From: CAYWFP01 sp964457365
GTDB lineage: Bacteria; Planctomycetota; SZUA-567
Assembly (NCBI GenBank): GCA_964457365.1
Contig: CAYWFP010000072.1
Coordinates: forward strand, 1-20,655
Reading direction: 5' to 3'
Length of the DNA: 20,655 nt
The notes beneath the pieces were generated by a model. It saw only the letters and a program-made list of their open reading frames with translations. It did not search any database and was not told the origin of the DNA. This document shows positions 1 to 7,642 of the stretch, piece after piece. The stretch's first letter is position 1. The number at the start of each line of letters is the position of its first letter. The position numbers were made by a program, and so were the translations under genes.

Positions 1-339
1 GTAGACCACGTCGGCGCGACCGTCCACGATCGGCTTGATCAGGCGCGGATAATCGTTCGGGTCGTACTCGAGGTCCGCGTCCTGGACCACGACGATCTCG
101 CCGCCCGCCAGGGCGAAGCCGGTCCGAAGCGCCGCGCCCTTTCCCCGGTTGTGGGAATGGTAGGCCGCGCGGATTCGTCCGGCATCGTCCAGTCGGGTCA
201 GGATGTCGCGCGTGCCGTCGTGCGAGGCGTCATCGACGGCGACGATCTCCTTCTCCAGATCCACCGCCTCCACCGCTTCGATCAGTCGCTCGATGGTGGC
301 GGCTTCGTTATAGGCGGGGACGATCACGGAGAGCTTCAT
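1..339 (-). CDS. Family 2 glycosyltransferase (dolichol-phosphate mannosyltransferase-like), 3' end missing
   Basis: The frame starts at an ATG on the minus strand (bases 337-339) and stays open for 113 codons to the window edge, so only the N-terminal part is present. The protein begins with the GT-A opening motif VPAYNEA (residues 8-14 region), followed by VDDASHDGT (35-43), HNRGKGAALRTG (63-74) and QDADLEYDP (86-94). These are the nucleotide-sugar and metal-binding landmarks of the DPM1/GtrB-like branch of GT2. Members transfer a sugar from GDP- or UDP-sugar to a polyprenyl-phosphate or related acceptor at the cytoplasmic face of the membrane. Donor, acceptor and any C-terminal membrane helices cannot be judged from this part. 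It is divergent from the pilus-like operon and separated from it by 222 bp, so a shared function is not implied. Confidence 0.92.
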   Translation of the reverse strand, partial: MKLSVIVPAYNEAATIERLIEAVEAVDLEKEIVAVDDASHDGTRDILTRLDDAGRIRAAYHSHNRGKGAALRTGFALAGGEIVVVQDADLEYDPNDYPRLIKPIVDGRADVVY

Positions 340-561
340 CGGCGTTTTCCAAGGCAAGCGGCAAGTATCGAACTGCGATGCGCGTCTGTCATACTTCAGC
401 GGGACGTTTTTCGCAAGCCATGATTGTCGAGAAACGAACGCGTCGTTGGGACGGCTGCGGTTTTCGGACAGGTGCGCGGGAAAATCCTTGCGAACCCGTT
501 GTCTTCGGCGGTAAGATTTGTGTCACACGCATAACGCTCGGGAGAAAGTCGAAACCAATCC
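340..561. promoter_or_regulatory. Divergent intergenic region with a possible sigma-70 promoter for the pilus-like operon
   Basis: These 222 bp separate two divergently transcribed genes and carry no convincing coding frame. On the plus strand TTGCGA (488-493) and TAAGAT (512-517) are 18 nt apart. Each matches four of six sigma-70 consensus positions, so this is only a candidate promoter. A GGAG (541-544) lies 17 nt before the ATG at 562, which is too far for an ordinary ribosome-binding site, so the ATPase gene appears to have a weak or atypical one. No candidate promoter for the glycosyltransferase gene was identified. Confidence 0.3.
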
Positions 562-1809
562 ATGAATGCGATTCATCCGCAGCACCGGAAGATCGGCGCC
601 GCAGGCAAGACCAAAACGTTCCAGGAGGAATTGAATGTTATCGCCGCGGGCGGCGCCGAGAGCATCGTCGCGCTCGTCGATGCGATCCTGGCCGAGGGGA
701 TCCGCCTGGGCGCGAGCGATATCCACCTGGAACCGACCGCGAAGGCGGTTCTGGTCCGGTATCGCCTCGACGGAGTGATGCAGGATTTCGGTGTGTTGCC
801 GCAAGAGCTGGGCGCGAATCTGAGCGCGCGGTGCAAGGTGCCCGCGCAGCTTCTGACGTACCGCACCGATATCCCGCAGGAAGGCGGCGCTTCTTTGCGA
901 CGTGACGGCGTCGCTTTCGAGTTGCGCGTCAGCACCTTTCCGACGCTCCACGGAGAGCGCGTGGCGGTGCGCATCTTCGATCCGCGCGCGACGCGGGGCT
1001 CGCTGGACGAACTGGGGCTCCCGGCGGAGGTGGCGACGCGGTTGGACGCGGCCTTGCGCGCGCCCGACGGGCTGATCGTCCTGGCCGGCCCGGCCGGTTC
1101 CGGGAAGACCACCACGCTCTATGCCTCGCTGGGGCATATCGGCGCCGTCGCCGGCGGCGGGCGGAGCATCGTCACCGTCGAGGATCCGGTCGAGAACCGC
1201 CTCGCGGGCGTAACTCAGACGGCGATCCGTCCGGCGGTGGGGCTCACCTTCGCCACGAGCCTGCGCAGCCTTCTGCGGCAGGATCCGGAGGTGATCATGA
1301 TCGGCGAGATGCGCGACACCGAGACCGCCCGCATCGCCGTCGAGGCCACGCTGACGGGGCACCTGGTCCTCTCGACCCTGCACGCGGCCGCGGCCGCGAC
1401 GGTACCGCACCGGCTGTTGGATATGGAACTCGAGCCTTACGCCCTGGCGGGGACGCTGCGGCTGGTGCTGGCGCAGCGGCTGGTGCGGGCGCTCTGCGAT
1501 ACCTGCAAGCGTCCCCTGAACGAGAAGGAAGCGGCCGGCATTTCCGCAGACGCCCCGGCCGTCGCGCATGCGGCTACCGGTTGCAGCGCGTGTTATGGGG
1601 CGGGGTACCGCGGACGGCGGTTGCTGGTGGAGTATCTCGACGCGAACGACGAACTGCACGAGGCGATCATGGCCAAGGCGTCGCGCGTGCGGTTCGCGGC
1701 CATCGCCGAGGGGTGCGGTCCGCGGCTTCCGGCGCGCGGTCGGGCGCTGGTGCGCGAAGGGATCACTTCAGCCGAGGAGGTGCGGAGAGTACTGGGGGAT
1801 CGGGGATGA
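562..1809 (+). CDS. gspE: GspE/PilB-type assembly ATPase, short form
   Basis: This 415-residue protein is a hexameric AAA-like ATPase expected to sit on the cytoplasmic face of the inner membrane and power pseudopilus or pilus assembly. It has LGASDIHLEP (49-58) of the N2 domain, Walker A GPAGSGKTTT (176-185), the Asp box TVEDPVE (205-211), Walker B RQDPEVIMIGEMRD (239-252) and the His box TGHLVLSTLHA (265-275). Cysteines 312/315 and 341/344 form the zinc-binding tetracysteine typical of GspE and PilB. It is shorter than usual GspE/PilB (about 500-570 residues) because the N1 domain that docks on GspL or PilM-type partners is missing. It is the first gene of a six-gene operon; its TGA overlaps the next ATG by 4 bp. 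Retraction ATPases (PilT) lack the tetracysteine, so an assembly role is favoured. Confidence 0.95.
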   Translation: MNAIHPQHRKIGAAGKTKTFQEELNVIAAGGAESIVALVDAILAEGIRLGASDIHLEPTAKAVLVRYRLDGVMQDFGVLPQELGANLSARCKVPAQLLTYRTDIPQEGGASLRRDGVAFELRVSTFPTLHGERVAVRIFDPRATRGSLDELGLPAEVATRLDAALRAPDGLIVLAGPAGSGKTTTLYASLGHIGAVAGGGRSIVTVEDPVENRLAGVTQTAIRPAVGLTFATSLRSLLRQDPEVIMIGEMRDTETARIAVEATLTGHLVLSTLHAAAAATVPHRLLDMELEPYALAGTLRLVLAQRLVRALCDTCKRPLNEKEAAGISADAPAVAHAATGCSACYGAGYRGRRLLVEYLDANDELHEAIMAKASRVRFAAIAEGCGPRLPARGRALVREGITSAEEVRRVLGDRG

Positions 1810-3002
1810 AATTCGCCTATCGCGGCCTGGACCGGAACAACGAGCCCGTCTCCGGCAAGACCGTCGCCGAGGAAGCCGAAGCCGCCACGACGCTGCTGGC
1901 CGAGGAAGGTATCCACGCCACCTCGGTCAAGCCGGTCCGCCACGTCTTCCCGCAGCTCCGCCCGGTCGGCGGCAACGACATCGCCGCGCTCTGCGAGCAA
2001 CTCGCCGGACTCGCCGAGGCCGGAGTGCCGATGAACGAGGCCATGGCGGCGCTGGCTCGGGACGCGAGCCATCCGCGCCTGCGCGAGGCGTTGCTGCGTA
2101 TCGACGAGCGGCTCCGGTCCGGGCGCAGCCTGGAGGAAAGCCTCGAAGAGGAGGAGTCGGTCGTCCCGCCGCTGGTGCCGGCGCTGATCCGGGCCGGGGG
2201 CAGCAGCGGCAACCTGCCGGAGGTCCTGCGCCTGGCGGCGGCGCATACCTCCCGCATGCACGATCTGCGCATGCGCGTGCTCTATGCCATGGCATATCCG
2301 GTGACGGCGCTCGTGTTCTTTCTGGTGGTGCTGACCATCGCGGCGGAATATATCATCCCGCAGTTCGATCTGCTGTACCGGGATATGAATATCGCGTTGC
2401 CGGTTCTGACCGTCGCCATCCTGGAATTCGCGGCGTATTACCGCTACATCCTTGCCGCGATCCTGGGCGTCATGCTCGTGCTGATGCTGGTGATGTGGCT
2501 GCCGGGGCTCTCTCCGAGGTGCGTGCCGTGCAGCAAATGGATGCTCCATAACCTGCCGCTGATCGGTCCGATCTTCCGGTCGTCCTATCTGTATCGGTTC
2601 TGCCGCTTTCTCTCGCTGCTGGTCATGGTCGGCACGCCGCTGGACGAGGCGTTGGCGCTGCTGGCCCAGCTCGACCGGCGCATGTTGACGCCGGGCGCGA
2701 GCGAGAGCCTGGTCCAGGGGGTTCGCGAGGGGAGGTCGCTCTACCAAGTGATGATGGTCCGGCTGCACATGTTTCCCGAACTGCTGGTCTGGACGGTGCA
2801 GAACTGCGAGCGTCACGGGCGGCTGGCGGCGGGCTTGGCGGAGATGGCGGATCTGTACGAGCGCGAGACCGACCGCGAGAGCCGCGCGTTCGATTCGATC
2901 CTGCCGCCGCTGATCCTGATCTTCGTCGGCCTCCTGATCGGTGGCGGAGTGATCGGCCTCTTTCTGCCGCTGGTCAGCATCATAACCGAACTCGGAGGCT
3001 AG
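1806..3002 (+). CDS. gspF: GspF/PilC-type inner-membrane platform protein (first copy)
   Basis: This 398-residue protein has the standard GspF layout: a cytoplasmic N-terminus beginning MKFAYRGLDR, a first T2SSF domain (about 59-180), a second (about 262-390), and hydrophobic segments near 163-180, 215-233 and 366-390. Both domains show the family pattern of G-x-P-hydrophobic-x-E-A helices (AGVPMNEAM at 72-80, VGTPLDEAL at 275-283). Family members form the inner-membrane platform that contacts the ATPase and moves pseudopilin subunits into the filament. The ATG at 1806 is chosen because it overlaps the upstream stop in an ATGA junction and gives the canonical N-terminus; the frame itself is open further upstream, inside the ATPase gene. 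The length is normal for the family. A second GspF-like gene follows after only 3 nt. Confidence 0.95.
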   Translation: MKFAYRGLDRNNEPVSGKTVAEEAEAATTLLAEEGIHATSVKPVRHVFPQLRPVGGNDIAALCEQLAGLAEAGVPMNEAMAALARDASHPRLREALLRIDERLRSGRSLEESLEEEESVVPPLVPALIRAGGSSGNLPEVLRLAAAHTSRMHDLRMRVLYAMAYPVTALVFFLVVLTIAAEYIIPQFDLLYRDMNIALPVLTVAILEFAAYYRYILAAILGVMLVLMLVMWLPGLSPRCVPCSKWMLHNLPLIGPIFRSSYLYRFCRFLSLLVMVGTPLDEALALLAQLDRRMLTPGASESLVQGVREGRSLYQVMMVRLHMFPELLVWTVQNCERHGRLAAGLAEMADLYERETDRESRAFDSILPPLILIFVGLLIGGGVIGLFLPLVSIITELGG

Positions 3003-3005
3003 CCG

Positions 3006-4115
3006 GTGCTGTTTCTGATGTCCGCGACGTTCGGTCTCTTCATCGGCGTGCTGCTCGTCGAACTGGTCCTGCACCGCGGCGCAGTGCGGCGACAGGTGTT
3101 TCTCTATCATCTGCGCGCCTGCGTCCGCCTGCAGCAGCCCCTGGTCGACGCGTTCGCCCTCACCCGCGGCACGTCGTGGACGATCCGCTCGATCATGCGC
3201 GGCCTGCACGGACGCCTCGCGCGGGGTATGCCGCTGAGCGAGGCGATCGGTCACAAGTGGTCGTGCCTGCCCGGCTGGTTCCGGCACATGATCGCCATCG
3301 GCGAGAAGACCGGTAACCTCGAGGACATTCTGGACCGCATGGTCGAGACCGACGCGCATGACGAGGAACTGCGCCTGCGCTTCAGCAAAGGAATGGTTTA
3401 TCCGCTTCTGCTCTGCGTCTATATCTCCGGGCTCGGCGGCCTGTTGAGCCTCTTCGCCGTTCCCCGTTTCGACGCGCTGTACGCCGATATGGGCTTTGCC
3501 GACGACGCGGCGCTGTCGCTGCGCGTCTTCGTCTACGTAATCTGGTTCGCCGGCTGGGTGGAGTTGCTGCTCTGCCTGGCGATTCTCCTCAGCGGCCCGC
3601 ATCCGTTCGGGCCCAACGTCGAGTTTTTTCCCGGACTGCGACACGCCAAGTATTTCCTCATCCGCTGCGTGCCGTGGCTGCGGCATGGGCACAAGACGTC
3701 CGCCTACGGACGCTGGGCGGCGGTGACCGGATTGATGTTGGAGGCCGGTTACACGCTACCCGAGGCGGCCGAACTCGCCGCGGAGATCGAATCCGACCCG
3801 TATTTCTCCCGGCATGTCCGGTCATGGGCCGGGAAGTTGCGCGACGGTCAATCGCTGGCGAGCATCCTGCGTGCGGATTCCTCGGCGCCGCGGTTGCTGG
3901 CGTGGCAGGTGGCCACCGCCGAGGGCGGGGCGTTTCTTCCCGACACGTTGCGCCGGTGCGGAGCGGAACTGGCCATCATGCTGCGGCGTCATGTCGGGAT
4001 TCTGATCCGTTTCTTCGCGATCTTCCTGACGCTGGTCCTCAGCGTCGGCGTTTTCTATTTCGCCTGGGCCTGGTTCGGTGCCGAGATCTATCTGCTGGAC
4101 AACCTGTTGAGCTGA
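3006..4115 (+). CDS. Second GspF-like inner-membrane platform protein
   Basis: This 369-residue membrane protein is a divergent relative of its upstream neighbour. Two T2SSF-like units can be seen: about 35-155, with MPLSEA (75-80), GEKTGNLEDIL (99-109) and a long hydrophobic stretch 131-153; and about 235-356, with LEAGYTLPEAAEL (245-257) and a final hydrophobic stretch 330-355. An extra N-terminal hydrophobic segment (3-22) replaces the usual roughly 60-residue cytoplasmic leader of GspF. The GTG start at 3006 is preferred because GGAGG (2994-2998), inside the end of the upstream gene, sits 7 nt before it; an in-frame ATG at 3018 is the alternative. The tandem arrangement suggests a two-protein platform, an idea with precedent in TadB/TadC of Tad pili, although those carry one T2SSF domain each. 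Confidence 0.88.
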   Translation: MLFLMSATFGLFIGVLLVELVLHRGAVRRQVFLYHLRACVRLQQPLVDAFALTRGTSWTIRSIMRGLHGRLARGMPLSEAIGHKWSCLPGWFRHMIAIGEKTGNLEDILDRMVETDAHDEELRLRFSKGMVYPLLLCVYISGLGGLLSLFAVPRFDALYADMGFADDAALSLRVFVYVIWFAGWVELLLCLAILLSGPHPFGPNVEFFPGLRHAKYFLIRCVPWLRHGHKTSAYGRWAAVTGLMLEAGYTLPEAAELAAEIESDPYFSRHVRSWAGKLRDGQSLASILRADSSAPRLLAWQVATAEGGAFLPDTLRRCGAELAIMLRRHVGILIRFFAIFLTLVLSVGVFYFAWAWFGAEIYLLDNLLS

Positions 4116-4116
4116 T

Positions 4117-4545
4117 ATGAGCACACGTCGAACGCTTGAGCGAACCACGAGCCGTATGCGGGGACTGGCCCTGCTCGACACGGTGATCGCCGTAACTCTT
4201 CTGGCGGGCGTGATCTTCTCGATCAACCTGGTGCTCTACAAGTGCGTGCGCTTCGCCGGCGACTTCGCGGCCGAGAGCCGCGCCCGGTTGCTGCTCGAAG
4301 GGGAGATGGAGTGCTTCCGCGGCATGCCACCCGCGGAGATCGAGCGCCTTCGCCCGGGCGAATTCGTCCCGTCCCTGGGCGTGCCCGACGGGTTGCGGAA
4401 TTATCGCTTCGAGAGATCCGCTCGTTTCGACGCGGAATCGCGCCTGCAGCATATCACGCTGAAGGCGCATTGGCCGAAGACGGTGCGCGCGCGCCCGCCG
4501 CTTGTCGTCGAGGGGGAGATCCACGTGCCGGAGGCGGCGCCATGA
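4117..4545 (+). CDS. Minor pseudopilin-like protein (GspI/PilV-like) with Asp at +5
   Basis: This 142-residue protein has a basic 16-residue leader ending MRG, then a hydrophobic helix LALLDTVIAVTLLAGV (17-32). That is the layout of a class III prepilin signal cut after glycine 16 by a prepilin peptidase and N-methylated. The residue at +5 is aspartate (D21) where nearly all type IV pilins and pseudopilins have glutamate. The small C-terminal domain has no recognisable motif. LALL-x-x-VIAV and the position before a J-like gene favour the I/V class of minor, tip-located subunits. It starts one base after the second GspF stop and its own stop overlaps the next start by 4 bp. Family placement rests on the N-terminus and gene order only. 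Confidence 0.72.
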   Translation: MSTRRTLERTTSRMRGLALLDTVIAVTLLAGVIFSINLVLYKCVRFAGDFAAESRARLLLEGEMECFRGMPPAEIERLRPGEFVPSLGVPDGLRNYRFERSARFDAESRLQHITLKAHWPKTVRARPPLVVEGEIHVPEAAP

Positions 4546-5123
4546 TCCGTCGCGACGGCTACACGCTCGTGGAGATGGTGGTCGTGCTGGGCCTGGTCGC
4601 GGGGTTGATGTCGATGCTGGCGCCCCTGCTGATCCGCGGCACGCACGCCGCCCTGCTGGCGCGCGAAACCGTCGAGACCGTCAACCGTGCCGAGATGGCG
4701 CTGGCGCGATTGCGCGCGGACATGCGCGGCGCCAAGCACGCGGCCACCTATCTGCAGGGAGAGGAAATCCGCCTGCGTCTCCGGCTTTCGGGCGAGAGGG
4801 AGGTGCGCTATATCCTCCGCGATGACCGGCTGCTCCGTGAAGAGGGGCGCTGGGTCGAAGAGGCAGGGCGGGGCGGCGGTCCTCGTATCGGCATTCCCGA
4901 CAAGGATGGCAAGAAGGATTCCGTCTCGAAAGTCGCCGCGCGAAGCGTTCTGGCAACCCGTTGCGCCGATCTGATCGTCACGCCGTTGCCGCGGAAGGAC
5001 GCCGTCTACCGCATCGATCTGATTCTGCGCATGAAGACACCGCAGCAACAATATACCGAGATTGCCGAGAAACGCGTCGCGTTCACCACTGCGGTCCGGT
5101 TGCGCGCGGGGGAAACGCCATGA
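4542..5123 (+). CDS. Minor pseudopilin (GspJ/PilW-like)
   Basis: The 193-residue product begins with a very short leader MIRRDG, followed by the textbook prepilin helix YTLVEMVVVLGLVAGL (7-22). Cleavage after glycine 6 would leave tyrosine at +1 and the conserved glutamate at +5 (E11). After the helix comes MALARLRADMRGA, resembling the amphipathic helix that precedes the beta-rich domain in GspJ and PilW. The length is close to that of GspJ. Minor pseudopilins I, J and K form the tip complex that primes filament assembly in the inner membrane. The ATG at 4542 overlaps the upstream TGA (ATGA) and the stop overlaps the next ATG in the same way, so this gene is translationally coupled on both sides. 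Confidence 0.85.
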   Translation: MIRRDGYTLVEMVVVLGLVAGLMSMLAPLLIRGTHAALLARETVETVNRAEMALARLRADMRGAKHAATYLQGEEIRLRLRLSGEREVRYILRDDRLLREEGRWVEEAGRGGGPRIGIPDKDGKKDSVSKVAARSVLATRCADLIVTPLPRKDAVYRIDLILRMKTPQQQYTEIAEKRVAFTTAVRLRAGETP

Positions 5124-5584
5124 GCAGGCCGGCAATACTCCGTCGCGATCGCGAGCGCGGCACGATTCTGATCGCCGCGCTGCTGGTCATGATGATGCTG
5201 AGCGCCGCGTTGGCGCTCACGGCGCGCACGCTCATTGCCGGACACCGTCACCGTCAACGGATCCGACGCCGTGCACGGATCTGCGCCGTAATCGATACCG
5301 CGATCACGCGCGCCCGCGCCGAACTCGCGGCCGGTTCGGATCTCGCAGGCGAGAAGACCGGGCGCGTCGACGGCGTGACGTTCCATATCGTCTCCCAGGT
5401 TCCGACCGTTCCGGGGCGGCGGCAGTTGACGGTTCGTGCCGAGTTGGCGACGGGAGGAACGCGGATCGTGCGGGTCGTCTTGATGCGGACGAAAGCGGGC
5501 GTGTGGAAGATTCTCGACTACCGGCGAGTCGGCGAAGCGGCGGCAACTGTCGAAGAGATCGGCGGCGAGGACATGCCGCGATGA
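5120..5584 (+). CDS. PilX/GspK-like minor pilin subunit, last gene of the operon
   Basis: This 154-residue protein has a basic leader ending RERG (residues 11-14), then TILIAALLVMMMLSAALALT, a hydrophobic helix without glutamate at +5. Loss of that glutamate together with an RG-hydrophobic start is characteristic of GspK and PilX-type subunits, which cap the tip complex. It is far shorter than GspK (about 300 residues), so the large alpha-helical GspK insertion is absent and a PilX-like assignment fits better. The remainder is basic and mostly beta-like, without known motifs. It begins in a 4-bp ATGA overlap with the J-like gene and ends 18 nt before the end of cheB on the opposite strand. 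Assignment rests on the N-terminus and operon position. Confidence 0.62.
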   Translation: MSRPAILRRDRERGTILIAALLVMMMLSAALALTARTLIAGHRHRQRIRRRARICAVIDTAITRARAELAAGSDLAGEKTGRVDGVTFHIVSQVPTVPGRRQLTVRAELATGGTRIVRVVLMRTKAGVWKILDYRRVGEAAATVEEIGGEDMPR

Positions 5585-5602
5585 GATCCGCGCGGGTGAA
5601 GT

Positions 5603-6712
5603 TCAGGCGCGCTGTTGTTGCAGCAACTTCACGACCGTCTGCGGAATATCCTCCAACGCCGCTATGTGATCGATATAGCCGGCGTTCACGGCGCTTCCGG
5701 GCATGCCCCAGACCACGCTCGACTCCTCGTCCTGCGCGACGGTCGTGGCGCCGGCCCGTTTGAGAGCGGCCAATCCTTTGGTGCCGTCGCAGCCCATGCC
5801 GGTCAACACGACGGCGACGACGTTGCCGCCGAAGACGGCGGCGGTCGAGCGGAAGAGCACGTCGGTTGCCGGCCGGCAACCGTTCTCCGGCGGCTCCTCG
5901 GTCAGAATGGTGAACACGCGATCGGGCGCGGTGCGGCGCAGCAACATATGGCGTCCGCCGGGGGCGATGTAGACGGTCTTTCGTTTCAACGGTTCTTGGT
6001 TCCCGGCCTCGACGACAGCGTGCGCGCACTTCTTGTCGAGGTTCTCGGCCAGCGATTTGGTAAATGTGGGCGGCATATGTTGTACGATCAGGATCGGCAG
6101 ATCCGTTATCCGGCATAAACCCGGCAGCATCACGGTCAAAGCCTTTGGGCCGCCGGTGGAGCAGCCGATCACGATTGCGCCGATACCCTTGACCCGCCAG
6201 ACGCCCGAATCGCCGGCTTTCCGTTCGGGCGGGGCGGCATTCTCTTCGCTCCGGGAGCGAACCGCCTTGAAACGACCGGATTGGCGTCGCTTCGAGAGCG
6301 AACGGATCTTCGCGACCAGTTCTTCCGTCATCCGGCGCAGTCCGTCGGGAACGTCCGCGTCGGGCTTGGTGACGAAGTCGTAGGCGCCGGCCTCCAGCGC
6401 ACGGATGGCCACGTCCGCGCCGCGACGGGTAAAGGCGCTGAGCATGATCACTCTCGGTGGCTTGCGCGCGGGATGCGCCTCGCTGAACCGCTGGAGTGCC
6501 TCCAGCGTTTCGATGCCGTTCATGCCGGGCATCTCCACGTCGAGCGTGATGACGTCGACGGGATTCTCCGCCAGGAATGCCAATGCTTTCTCGCCACTCC
6601 AGACCGAGCCGACGATCTCGATGCCGTCGACATCAGCGAGCGACTTTGCCAACGCCGTGCGGAAAATACGCGAGTCGTCGACAATCAGCAGGCGCACGCC
6701 TTCGTTGCTCAT
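5603..6712 (-). CDS. cheB: CheB, chemotaxis glutamate methylesterase/glutamine deamidase
   Basis: This 369-residue protein removes methyl groups from (and deamidates) MCP signalling helices to reset receptor activity. An N-terminal receiver (about 6-125) contains LLIVDDS (8-14) with acidic D12/D13, the predicted phospho-acceptor D58 in TLDVEMPGMNG, and the KP pair in TKPDAD. A linker (about 140-175) precedes the esterase domain with the catalytic triad S185 (GCSTGGP), H212 (VQHMPP) and D309 (LTGMGCDG), and the conserved APGGRHM. The start at 6712 is chosen because a GAGG lies about 7 nt upstream; an in-frame ATG at 6760 would overlap cheR by 32 bp and has no visible ribosome-binding site. It is the last gene of the che cluster and follows cheR by 16 nt. 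Confidence 0.97.
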   Translation of the reverse strand: MSNEGVRLLIVDDSRIFRTALAKSLADVDGIEIVGSVWSGEKALAFLAENPVDVITLDVEMPGMNGIETLEALQRFSEAHPARKPPRVIMLSAFTRRGADVAIRALEAGAYDFVTKPDADVPDGLRRMTEELVAKIRSLSKRRQSGRFKAVRSRSEENAAPPERKAGDSGVWRVKGIGAIVIGCSTGGPKALTVMLPGLCRITDLPILIVQHMPPTFTKSLAENLDKKCAHAVVEAGNQEPLKRKTVYIAPGGRHMLLRRTAPDRVFTILTEEPPENGCRPATDVLFRSTAAVFGGNVVAVVLTGMGCDGTKGLAALKRAGATTVAQDEESSVVWGMPGSAVNAGYIDHIAALEDIPQTVVKLLQQQRA

Positions 6713-6728
6713 GGTCAGCCTCAGGCAA

Positions 6729-7619
6729 TCAGCCTGTTCCGGACAGGGGTTCGCGTTCATCGGGACGAAGGTAAAAAATCGTGCCGTCGCACTGGCGCGA
6801 ACGGAAGACGTCGGTTACGCCATACAGGTTCTCGGTGGAGCCCAAAACCAGGACACCGTCCGGATTCAGCATCTGCGCCAATTGCTCGCAGATTCGCCGC
6901 CGTGAGTCCACATCGAAATAGATCAGGATGTTCCGGCACAGGATCAGATCAAAAGCTCCCAGTTGCTCGATCGATTCCATCAGATTGACGCGCCGAAACT
7001 CGACTATATCGCGAAGCGCTTCCTGGACAACCCATTTTCCGTCGCATTCCCGAAAAAAATTATTGATGCGTTCCGTATTCAATCCACGTTGAAGGTCCCA
7101 TTTCGAGTATTCGCCGGCCATGGCTTGGGCCAGTACCTTCGCGGAGATGTCGGTGGCGAGGATCGAGAAGTCCGTCGGCTCGACCCGCTCTTCGGGATGC
7201 AGGCGGCAGTACTCATGCACCAGGATCGACAGGCTGTACGGTTCCTGTCCCGTGGACGCGGCCGTCGACCAGATCGTCGCCTTCGGCCCTCGGCGCGGGT
7301 GGGAGCGCGCCCGCCGTTCGCGGATTCGACGACAAAGGTCCGGGAGCGCGTTCTTCTCGATAGCGAGAAAGGGGTGTCCGTCGCGGAAGAACGAGGTTTC
7401 GTTCGTGGTGATCTCTTCGATGATGCGGTTGCGCAGATGATCCGCATCGAGATGCGAGAGGGCGGCGATGAAATCCGCGAAACTGGCGCGACCGAACTCG
7501 GAGACGACCGGGCCGAGGCGTTGCCGGATCAGGTACTCCTTCTCGTCGGGAACAACCAATCCGCAAAGCCTGTGGATCAGCGCCCGCATCTCGAGAAATT
7601 CCTCTCGGCTCAGATCCAT
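6729..7619 (-). CDS. cheR: CheR, chemoreceptor glutamate methyltransferase
   Basis: This 296-residue S-adenosylmethionine-dependent enzyme methylates glutamates on the MCP cytoplasmic helices. The N-terminal all-alpha CheR_N domain (about 1-65) leads into TTNETSFFRD (71-80), the family signature. The SAM-binding Rossmann-like domain follows, with STAASTGQEPYS (118-129), ILATDIS (153-159) and LCRNILIYFD (227-236). GSTENL (260-265) is the usual C-terminal strand motif. Length and motifs are all normal. A GGAG lies about 8 nt before the ATG. It sits between cheW (23 nt upstream) and cheB. Neither MCP here ends in the NWETF-type pentapeptide that tethers some CheR proteins, so recruitment must be pentapeptide-independent. 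Confidence 0.98.
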   Translation of the reverse strand: MDLSREEFLEMRALIHRLCGLVVPDEKEYLIRQRLGPVVSEFGRASFADFIAALSHLDADHLRNRIIEEITTNETSFFRDGHPFLAIEKNALPDLCRRIRERRARSHPRRGPKATIWSTAASTGQEPYSLSILVHEYCRLHPEERVEPTDFSILATDISAKVLAQAMAGEYSKWDLQRGLNTERINNFFRECDGKWVVQEALRDIVEFRRVNLMESIEQLGAFDLILCRNILIYFDVDSRRRICEQLAQMLNPDGVLVLGSTENLYGVTDVFRSRQCDGTIFYLRPDEREPLSGTG

Positions 7620-7642
7620 TGGTTGTGCTCCGGATTCGTGAC

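Noticed and set aside
1593..3692. A 699-codon open frame on the minus strand opposite the ATPase and platform genes
   Set aside because: It crosses three confirmed gene boundaries, is extremely Gln/Arg/His rich and shows no domain; it reflects codon bias of the plus-strand genes.
6713..6760. Upstream ATG (6760) as the cheB start
   Set aside because: It overlaps cheR by 32 bp and lacks a ribosome-binding site, while ATG 6712 has GAGG at good spacing and gives the usual receiver N-terminus.
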